From an uncultured Propionivibrio sp. (GTDB lineage Bacteria > Pseudomonadota > Gammaproteobacteria > Burkholderiales > Rhodocyclaceae): DNA of 64,000 nucleotides. This document shows, one piece after another, positions 54,858 through 64,000 of this stretch. Under the pieces are notes generated by a model, which saw only the letters and a list, made by a program, of their open reading frames with translations, searched no databases and had not been told where the DNA came from. Numbering within the stretch: position 1 is the stretch's first letter; the number at the start of each line of letters is the position of its first letter. The stretch lies in the NCBI RefSeq assembly GCF_963666255.1, contig NZ_OY762656.1, positions 1,116,001 to 1,180,000 on the forward strand, written 5' to 3'. The position numbers and the translations under genes were made by a program.

Positions 54858-54874
54858 GGCACTGCCTTGGTGCG
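54858..54874. promoter_or_regulatory. NtrC-like site 1 (distal)
   Basis: GGCACT-GCCTT-GGTGCG matches 9 of 12 specific bases of the NtrC consensus TGCACC-N5-GGTGCA with exact spacing. It is centred 32 bp, three helical turns, upstream of the second site. Confidence 0.6.
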
Positions 54875-54889
54875 AGTTCGCGATGAAAT

Positions 54890-54906
54890 TGCGCCAGCGC
54901 TGTGCA
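54890..54906. promoter_or_regulatory. NtrC-like site 2 (proximal)
   Basis: TGCGCC-AGCGC-TGTGCA matches 10 of 12 specific bases of the NtrC consensus with the exact N5 spacing, within a larger near-palindrome TTGCGC-N7-GTGCAA. It is about 70 bp upstream of the -24 element, a normal enhancer distance. Confidence 0.68.
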
Positions 54907-54968
54907 ATTCATCAAGGCGGTTTCTTGTTGCTTGTTGTAAGCATATAATTCATAAAAGATTTTTTGTA

Positions 54969-54984
54969 TGGCACGCCATGTGCT
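54969..54984 (+). promoter_or_regulatory. Sigma-54 promoter of the porin-glnK-amtB group
   Basis: TGGCACG-CCAT-GTGCT fits the -24/-12 consensus TGGCACG-N4-TTGCW at all but one position, with the obligatory GG and GC at correct spacing. Transcription would start near 54995, 42 bases before the porin ATG. An AT-rich tract (about 54920-54968) separates it from the NtrC sites and could bend. Confidence 0.85.
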
Positions 54985-55036
54985 AGTACGTCCTTGTCTC
55001 GCGTTTGTATGTTCAACACCATTCAAGGAGTCATTC

Positions 55037-56210
<1,174 letters not shown>

Positions 56211-56236
56211 GCCCATGTAAATTCTAGGAGCAAATC

Positions 56237-57694
56237 ATGAAAAAACTGCTTGCCGTGCTGGCGTTTGTCAGCGCGCTGGGACTCTTCACGTCCGCATTTG
56301 CGGCCGACACGGCGGCGCCAGCTGCCGCCACCGCCGTCACAGCCACTGCAGCCGCGCCGGCGGCGGCTGCCGCGGCGCCCGCCCCCATCGTCAATAAAGG
56401 TGACAACGCCTGGGTTCTGGTTAGTGCGGCGCTCGTCATCCTGATGTCGATTCCGGGCCTGGCCCTGTTCTACGGTGGTCTCGTCCGTTCGAAGAACATG
56501 CTGTCGGTGTTGATGCAGGTGTTCGTCACCTTCTCGCTGATCAGTGTGCTATGGGTGGTGTATGGCTACTCGCTGTCCTTCACCGAAGGCGGGAGTTTCC
56601 TTGGCACGCTGGACAAGCTGTTCCTGAAGGGCGTTACCGTCGATTCGATTGCGGCGACCTTCACCAAAGGAGTCGGTATTTCCGAATTGGCCTATGTGGT
56701 TTTCCAGGGCGCTTTCGCGGCAATCACCTGCGGTCTGATCGTCGGCGCCTTTGCTGAACGTGCCAAGTTCTCCGCCGTGCTGGTGTTCATGGTGCTGTGG
56801 TTTACCTTCTCGTATCTGCCGATGGCGCACATGGTTTGGTACTGGGCGGGTCCGGATGCCTACATTGATGCAGCCGCTGGCGAAGCCGCAGGAAAGACGG
56901 CCGGTTTCCTCTTCCAGAAAGGCGCGCTCGATTTCGCTGGCGGCACGGTGGTTCACATCAATGCCGCGGTCGCCGGTCTGGTCGGTGCCTACCTGATGGG
57001 CAAGCGGATTGGTTACGGACGTGAGTCGATGGCGCCGCATGGCCTGACCTTCACCATGATTGGTGCATCGCTGTTGTGGTTCGGCTGGTTCGGTTTCAAC
57101 GCCGGTTCGGCGCTCGAAGCCTCCGGTGGCGCAGCGCTGGCGATGGTTAACACCTGGGTGGCAACGGCTGCGGCGGCGATGTCCTGGATGCTGGCTGAAT
57201 GGATGCTCAAGGGCAAGCCCTCAATGCTGGGTGCCGCTTCCGGTGCGGTGGCCGGACTGGTCGCGATCACGCCGGCAGCCGGTTTCGTCGGCGTCGTTGG
57301 TGCCATCGTCATCGGTCTGCTGGCCGGGGTCATCTGCCTCTGGGGTGTCAATGGTCTCAAGCGACTGCTTGGTGCCGACGATTCGCTCGACGTATTCGGA
57401 GTGCATGGCGTCGGTGGCATCCTGGGTTCGATCCTGACCGGTGTCTTCTGTGCGCCTTCGCTCGGCGGTACGGGTGTGTATGACTACGTAGCCAATGCCG
57501 TTGGCGAATACGACATGGTGGCGCAGGTGATCAGCCAGTGCTGGGGTGTCGGCACGGCGATCGTCTGGTCTGGCGTGGTTTCCGTCATTGCCTACAAGCT
57601 GGTGGATATGTTCATCGGCCTGCGTGTTCCCGAAGAAGAAGAGCGTGAAGGTCTCGACGTCACCTCGCATGGCGAATCGGCATACAAGTTCTGA
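56237..57694 (+). CDS. amtB: Ammonium transporter
   Basis: A 485-residue Amt/Rh trimer subunit. The signal peptide KKLLAVLAFVSALGLFTSAFA is followed by an unusually long, low-complexity Ala/Thr/Pro linker (about residues 22-55) before the first barrel helix. Eleven helices contain the twin histidines in YLPMAHMVWYW and VFGVHGVGGILG, and the Phe-gate/selectivity region PGLALFYGGLVRSKN. The C-terminal tail (VPEEEEREGLDVTSHGE) is the GlnK-regulated segment. Ends with a strong terminator. Confidence 0.96.
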   Translation: MKKLLAVLAFVSALGLFTSAFAADTAAPAAATAVTATAAAPAAAAAAPAPIVNKGDNAWVLVSAALVILMSIPGLALFYGGLVRSKNMLSVLMQVFVTFSLISVLWVVYGYSLSFTEGGSFLGTLDKLFLKGVTVDSIAATFTKGVGISELAYVVFQGAFAAITCGLIVGAFAERAKFSAVLVFMVLWFTFSYLPMAHMVWYWAGPDAYIDAAAGEAAGKTAGFLFQKGALDFAGGTVVHINAAVAGLVGAYLMGKRIGYGRESMAPHGLTFTMIGASLLWFGWFGFNAGSALEASGGAALAMVNTWVATAAAAMSWMLAEWMLKGKPSMLGAASGAVAGLVAITPAAGFVGVVGAIVIGLLAGVICLWGVNGLKRLLGADDSLDVFGVHGVGGILGSILTGVFCAPSLGGTGVYDYVANAVGEYDMVAQVISQCWGVGTAIVWSGVVSVIAYKLVDMFIGLRVPEEEEREGLDVTSHGESAYKF

Positions 57695-57722
57695 TTCCTC
57701 CCTCTGTGCTGCAACTCTTCTT

Positions 57723-57747
57723 GGGCGCCCTTGTGGCGCCCTTTTTT
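57723..57747 (+). terminator. Intrinsic terminator after amtB
   Basis: GGGCGCC (57723-57729) and GGCGCCC (57735-57741) form a perfect 7-bp stem with a five-base loop, followed by TTTTTT, 28 bases after the amtB stop. Confidence 0.92.
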
Positions 57748-57871
57748 ATTTTGTGTACCGCTATTCCAACGGGATCGATCCTTGGCTATGATGCATCTCA
57801 GGAAGGCAGAGAAAAAGCGATTGCCGGTGCTATATTGACCGTGTGTCTGATTTTTTCCGGGGATGGTCACG

Positions 57872-58570
57872 ATGAAAAAAACAACGAAAGAGGCTAATAA
57901 AGAACAGGCGCTTCTGCTGGAGCAAGTTAATGAGATTGCTCGGGGTCTTGGGGAGACGTTTGCGCCATTTTGCGAAGTCGTCGTGCATGATCTGCTGCAC
58001 CCGGACCATGCCATTCTGGCGATTTACAACAATTTGTCGGGGCGCGATGTCGGATCCCCAGCGACAGAACTGGGAATGGCCCGGGTCACCGATCCGGAGT
58101 TTCCGCAAATCGTCTCCAATTATGCCAACCAATTGCCGGACGGTCGTCAGATCAAGAGCACCTCGATCGGCATAAAGGACTCGCGCGGACGCTATATTGC
58201 GGCGCTATGTCTGAATGTGGATCTGTCGCTGTTCCGCGGATTGCAGAATGTGCTTGAGCAATTCGGCATGATTGGTGCCTTGCTCAATATCAATGAATCG
58301 ATCCGACCGGGAGCCAGTTCTCTTGGGCAGGTGCGCGTCGATCCCATCCGGATACAGCCGGTAGGCGGCGGGTCGGAGACGATCTGTGCAAGAATCGATC
58401 AGTTCGCCGCCCTGCATTCGACCACGCCGCGTGCGCTCAAATCGGCGCAACGGCGGGCATTGGTGCGGGAACTGAAGAGCGCAGGTTTTCTCAATATCCG
58501 GAAGTCAATGGAAACCGTCGCGCAGTATCTGGGAGTTTCCAGGGCGACCGTCTATAACGACGCGCGGTAA
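57872..58570 (+). CDS. YheO-like PAS/helix-turn-helix regulator
   Basis: A 232-residue regulator with a YheO-like PAS domain in the first half (LGETFAPFCEVVVHDLLHPD, then STSIGIKDSRGRYIAALCLN) and a C-terminal helix-turn-helix (SMETVAQYLGVSRATVYNDA). ATG 57872 is favoured over 57863 by its spacing from the GGGGA ribosome site. Its first eight residues are lysine-rich. Relatives include DauR, which controls D-amino-acid catabolism; ligand and targets here are unknown. Confidence 0.85.
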   Translation: MKKTTKEANKEQALLLEQVNEIARGLGETFAPFCEVVVHDLLHPDHAILAIYNNLSGRDVGSPATELGMARVTDPEFPQIVSNYANQLPDGRQIKSTSIGIKDSRGRYIAALCLNVDLSLFRGLQNVLEQFGMIGALLNINESIRPGASSLGQVRVDPIRIQPVGGGSETICARIDQFAALHSTTPRALKSAQRRALVRELKSAGFLNIRKSMETVAQYLGVSRATVYNDAR

Positions 58571-58584
58571 GCCGCAGTCCGGTT

Positions 58585-59082
58585 TCAGTCGAAGTAGCTG
58601 CGCGCCGCTTCGAAGCGCGCAGCGAAATAGCTGGCACTCAAGCGGTCGATGCGCACCCGTCCTGTGCTTGAGGGTGCGTGAACGAATCGGTCATCGCCAA
58701 TGTAGACGCCGACGTGAGAAAACGGGGCGTTGCGGGTGTTGAAAAAGACGAGATCGCCCGGGCGCAAGCGGCTCTTTTCCACGGGCAGGCCCTTGCGCGC
58801 GATTTCCGCGGCGTTGCCGGTTACTTTCAGTCCCGTCGCCTGGTTGAAAATGTAGGAAACCATGCCGCTGCAATCGAGTCCCGCTTCGGGGTTCTTTCCA
58901 CCGAAGCGGTAGCCCGTGTCGATCAGGCCGAGGGCGAAGAGCACGACCTCGTTGCTCTTCGCGGTGGACTGCCGTTCGGGCGCCGTCTGCGAGGCCGCCG
59001 GACGTTCGGCAACAGGGGGGACGCTACCGCACGCGGCGACGATCAGTGTTGCCAGTAGAATCCAGTGGCGTCGGTTCTGCAT
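58585..59082 (-). CDS. NlpC/P60 (C40) peptidoglycan endopeptidase lipoprotein
   Basis: A 165-residue lipoprotein: signal RRHWILLATLIVAACG with lipidated C18, a Pro/Ser-rich linker, then an NlpC/P60 domain. The catalytic triad is C71 (AGLDCSGMVSY), H123 (APFSHVGVYIG) and H135 (DRFVHAPSS). It probably cuts stem peptides between D-Glu and diaminopimelate at the outer-membrane inner face. ATG 59082 begins the signal. It resembles E. coli Spr/NlpC by size. Confidence 0.9.
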   Translation of the reverse strand: MQNRRHWILLATLIVAACGSVPPVAERPAASQTAPERQSTAKSNEVVLFALGLIDTGYRFGGKNPEAGLDCSGMVSYIFNQATGLKVTGNAAEIARKGLPVEKSRLRPGDLVFFNTRNAPFSHVGVYIGDDRFVHAPSSTGRVRIDRLSASYFAARFEAARSYFD

Positions 59083-59137
59083 CGCGTCAGTATAAGCCAA
59101 CAGCAATTCTCCTGGGCGCCCTCATCTGAAAACAGGC

Positions 59138-60025
59138 TCAGACGCCGTTGGCCCTGAACCACGCCAACAAACGCCTCCAGCCGTCCTCTGCCGCTTCCTT
59201 GCGGTAGCTTGGGCGGTAATCGGCATGAAAGGCGTGCGGTGCGTCGTCATATATGACGATTGACGATGCCTTGCTGGCAGCCGTTCCTCTGGCGAGTACG
59301 CCGCGCATGGCTGCGACGGTATCGAGCGGGATACCTTGATCCTGTCCGCCATAAAGGCCAAGTACAGGGCCGTGAAGGGCTGCGCCGACATCAATCGGGT
59401 GCTCAGGCGTCAAGGCACTCTTGTCTCCGACGATGCGTCCGTACCAGGCCACGCCGGCGCGAATTTTCGGGTTGTGTGCCGCATAGAGCCAGGCAATGCG
59501 CCCGCCCCAGCAGAAGCCGGTGATGCCAAGACGTGCGCCGTCGCCCTCGTTGCGTTCGGCCCAGACGGCACAGGCGTCGAGATCGCTCAGAACCTGAGTG
59601 TCAGGGACCTTGCTGACGACTTGACTCATGAGTTCCTGCACGTTGGAAAATTGACGCGGATCGCCTTGTCGGGCATACAGTTCCGGCGCGATGGCGAGAT
59701 AACCCTGCTTGGCCAGACGGCGACACACATCCTTGATGTGTTCATGAACGCCGAAGATCTCCTGGATCACGAGAATAGTCGGGAATTTCATGCCGGTTGC
59801 GGGGCGGGCGACGTAGGCCGGCAACTCTCCGTCAGCGACGGGAATTCTCGTTTCGCCGCAACTCAATCCGGTTGTGTCGGTATGGATGACCGTTTGCGCC
59901 ATGATGGGCTGCACCGAGAGTGCAAAGCCTGCGCCGAGGGCAGAAACAACGAAACTACGCCGCGTAAAGGAGACGGAAGGAACAAGGCTATCGAATTCAG
60001 GGCTGGGGCCTTTGGCGTCGCTCAT
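59138..60025 (-). CDS. Exported dienelactone hydrolase-family protein (Tat signal)
   Basis: A 295-residue protein. A twin-arginine signal ([22 protein letters not shown] at 22-23) predicts folded export. The dienelactone-hydrolase core has [16 protein letters not shown], nucleophile cysteine in [13 protein letters not shown], an aspartate in [10 protein letters not shown] and a histidine in [10 protein letters not shown], the classic Cys-Asp-His triad. ATG 60025 ([11 protein letters not shown]) is chosen over the longer open frame. True dienelactone hydrolases are cytoplasmic, so its substrate may differ. Confidence 0.9.
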   Translation of the reverse strand: MSDAKGPSPEFDSLVPSVSFTRRSFVVSALGAGFALSVQPIMAQTVIHTDTTGLSCGETRIPVADGELPAYVARPATGMKFPTILVIQEIFGVHEHIKDVCRRLAKQGYLAIAPELYARQGDPRQFSNVQELMSQVVSKVPDTQVLSDLDACAVWAERNEGDGARLGITGFCWGGRIAWLYAAHNPKIRAGVAWYGRIVGDKSALTPEHPIDVGAALHGPVLGLYGGQDQGIPLDTVAAMRGVLARGTAASKASSIVIYDDAPHAFHADYRPSYRKEAAEDGWRRLLAWFRANGV

Positions 60026-60229
60026 GAAAATTCTCCTGGAAAAATGAGGAAAAGTTCCTCGGCGGAGGTTGACACGAGAAACCAGAATCAATTCCTTATG
60101 CCGTTCAGAACGTGTTGGTTTGGGCCGGCATCGCGCCCCGCCTTTCCGCCCGGTTGAGACGGTTTGCAATGAAAGGTCTCTTGCGGCTTTGCAGGAGATG
60201 ACCGAAAACCAGCGCCTTCTGAGGTGGTT

Positions 60230-61840
60230 ATGAAACTATCTACCCGTCTTGGTCTTGTGGTCGGCCTTGCCGCCCTGGGAACCCTCATTCTTGTCCTTGT
60301 GGCCCTGCAAGTCCTGCGCATGACGATGCTTGAGGATCGTCGCGTGCAAATTACCCAAACACTCAATCTTGCCAGCAAGCAGGTGGACTACTTCATCGCG
60401 ATGGAACAGAACGGAACTCTGTCGCGGGAAGAGGCGCAAGCGCGTGCCAAGGAGGCTGCGTTCGGTCTGCGAGACGGAAATGATTATGTGTTCGTTCGGG
60501 ACTTTGTCGGTACTCTGCTTGTTCATCCGGATCCGAAGAGAGTCGGGAAAGTCGACATGGGCAGCAAGGTGCCGGACGGGCGCACAACTTTGCAAGTCTA
60601 TTTGGACGGACTGAAGAATCAAAATCCCGCTTTGGTTGAAATCCTGACAGCGAAGCCCGGTACCAGTGAGCCTGTGCCGAAACTCAATGGTGTTGCGAAA
60701 GTTCCGGCGTGGGACTGGATGATCGGATATGGCCTTTTCATAGACGATATTGACGCAGCGTATCGCAAGAATGCGATCTACTTTGGTCTGATCGGGTGTG
60801 CGGTCTTTGTTACCGTGGTCGTGGTCGCATTGATCATGGCGAGACGCATCTACGGCGCTCTGGGGGGGGAGCCTGAATATGCGGCCGAGATGGCCAGGGC
60901 AATTGCGGAGGGTGATCTGTCGCAACGGATCGAATGCACAGGGGCTTCCGGAAGTCTGATGTCATCCATAGGAATGATGCAGAAAAGCCTCCACGGCATT
61001 ATTCAGGCAATCAAGAAAAATGCGGATCGGGTTGGCGAGGCCTCCGTCAGCCTGACATGCCAGATGGGGCAGGTCAATTCCGCTTCCCTCCAATCCTTGG
61101 ATGCGATCACGGCAACCGCCGCCGCGATCGAGGAGATCGCAGTCAGCGTGAACCATATCTCGCAAAGTGCCAAGGAAACGGAGGTCAATGCCGTCAACGC
61201 GACCCAATTGGCATTGGATGGGGAATCGCTTGTCAATAACGCCAGTGAGGAATTCCAGCGCGCGGCGAAACAGGTCGACGATGCGTCGGCGATGATTGGC
61301 GGTTTGGTCGAGCGCTCCCATGAGATCGGAGGTATTGCCCGGGTCATCAAGGAGATTGCGGACCAGACGAATCTACTGGCGCTCAATGCCGCCATCGAGG
61401 CGGCGCGAGCCGGAGAACAGGGGAGAGGGTTTGCCGTCGTTGCCGACGAGGTCCGCAAGTTGGCAGAACGAACCAGCCTGGCGACGGATCAAATTACCGG
61501 CATGATCGAAGGAATCCACAAAGACACAGCGAATGTTGTCGATGGTATGCGGGCGGTAGGTCCTCAGGTGTTGCTGGGTGTTGAAATCGTGGGCAAGACC
61601 GGGTCGGCGCTTCGCAAGATCAGTGATGCGACGCAGGTGGCTAAAGACAACGTCAGCGAAGTCGCCGCCGCAACCAGCGAGCAGAGTCAGGCGAGCGCGA
61701 CGGTTGCGCGCAATGTCGAGCAGATATCGAGCATGATCGAAGCGTCAGCGAAGTCAGTCGAGCAAGCCAATGCAAACGTTCGGATGCTGGAGCAATTGGC
61801 CAATGAGCTGAGAAGTTCCGCAGCCCGTTTTCAAGTGTGA
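60230..61840 (+). CDS. Methyl-accepting chemotaxis protein (single Cache sensor)
   Basis: A 536-residue chemoreceptor. TM1 is at about residues 7-28 ([20 protein letters not shown]). An sCache_2-type periplasmic domain follows ([20 protein letters not shown], then [20 protein letters not shown]), with TM2 at about 180-205, a HAMP linker and a long cytoplasmic coiled coil. The hairpin tip [20 protein letters not shown] is the invariant CheA/CheW contact. ATG 60230 has GAGG at proper spacing. The ligand, often an organic acid or amine for this sensor class, is unknown. There is no C-terminal CheR pentapeptide. Confidence 0.93.
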   Translation: MKLSTRLGLVVGLAALGTLILVLVALQVLRMTMLEDRRVQITQTLNLASKQVDYFIAMEQNGTLSREEAQARAKEAAFGLRDGNDYVFVRDFVGTLLVHPDPKRVGKVDMGSKVPDGRTTLQVYLDGLKNQNPALVEILTAKPGTSEPVPKLNGVAKVPAWDWMIGYGLFIDDIDAAYRKNAIYFGLIGCAVFVTVVVVALIMARRIYGALGGEPEYAAEMARAIAEGDLSQRIECTGASGSLMSSIGMMQKSLHGIIQAIKKNADRVGEASVSLTCQMGQVNSASLQSLDAITATAAAIEEIAVSVNHISQSAKETEVNAVNATQLALDGESLVNNASEEFQRAAKQVDDASAMIGGLVERSHEIGGIARVIKEIADQTNLLALNAAIEAARAGEQGRGFAVVADEVRKLAERTSLATDQITGMIEGIHKDTANVVDGMRAVGPQVLLGVEIVGKTGSALRKISDATQVAKDNVSEVAAATSEQSQASATVARNVEQISSMIEASAKSVEQANANVRMLEQLANELRSSAARFQV

Positions 61841-61890
61841 GTACGGACTGGTGCCGGGCGCTGTCGTTTCTTCGGCGCCGCCAAAAATAG

Positions 61891-61923
61891 AAAGAGCTGC
61901 GAGCAGAATGCCGGCAGCTCTTT
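61891..61923. terminator. Bidirectional terminator between the chemoreceptor gene and thiC
   Basis: AAAGAGCTGC (61891-61900) pairs perfectly with GCAGCTCTTT (61914-61923) around a 13-base loop. Convergent genes on both sides make it useful in both directions. Confidence 0.82.
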
Positions 61924-61946
61924 GTGCGTCTTCGAGACGGCTGTCG

Positions 61947-63998
<2,052 letters not shown>

Positions 63999-64000
63999 GC

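Overview
The window is one contiguous, gene-dense stretch of a GC-rich proteobacterial chromosome. Housekeeping gene order (recA-recX, lptB-rpoN-hpf-ptsN-hprK, dacA-dat-ybeD-lipB-lipA, ubiK next to a TorF-type porin-glnK-amtB group) points to a Betaproteobacterium, most likely of the Rhodocyclales. That placement is inferred from gene content; there is no rRNA in the window. I saw no tRNA or rRNA gene, no CRISPR array and no intact insertion sequence.

Layout. 1-10 kb: end of rng, an Lrp/AsnC regulator divergent from a yeast-type leuA, the riboflavin-nusB-thiL-pgpA-pncC run, then recA (with an SOS box) and recX. 9.4-13.6 kb: lptB, rpoN, hpf, ptsN, hprK. 13.7-20.3 kb (minus): metH-murB-pteridine reductase-ttcA behind a consensus promoter, a SAM-II-like aptamer and an intrinsic terminator. 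20.4-33.8 kb: accessory region with a BamE-like protein, a membrane protein, an XRE regulator, a lactonase, an exported hydrolase, nfo, an exported CHAT-TPR protease behind a lipoprotein gene, a methyltransferase, an SDR enzyme, a PPC-domain protein, a LysR/DUF2917 pair, an exported caspase-like protein and a short AT-rich segment bounded by 13-bp repeats. 33.8-37.8 kb (minus): dacA-dat-ybeD-lipB-lipA. 37.8-48.8 kb: two MFS exporters, a Spy/CpxP-like protein divergent from an OmpR/EnvZ-like pair, a DapA-superfamily enzyme, glgP, an orphan HicA-like protein and a ComM/YifB ATPase. 49-54.5 kb: an iron-uptake operon (TonB-dependent receptor, PepSY protein, TonB, ExbB, ExbD) behind two Fur-like boxes. 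54.5-64 kb: ubiK, then porin-glnK-amtB behind a sigma-54 promoter with two NtrC-like sites, a YheO-like regulator, an NlpC/P60 lipoprotein, an exported dienelactone-hydrolase-like protein, a chemoreceptor and thiC.

How parts fit together. rpoN (10.2 kb) encodes the sigma factor needed at the nitrogen promoter upstream of the porin-glnK-amtB genes (55 kb). The metH leader suggests S-adenosylmethionine feedback on a four-gene run that includes a probable pterin reductase. ribE, a RibB whose C-terminal cyclohydrolase II domain has lost its zinc cysteines, and ribH form a riboflavin cluster that would need a separate ribA elsewhere. The least explained content is the pair of exported, caspase-clan-like proteins (CHAT at 26-28 kb, C14-type at 32-33 kb) about 4 kb apart.
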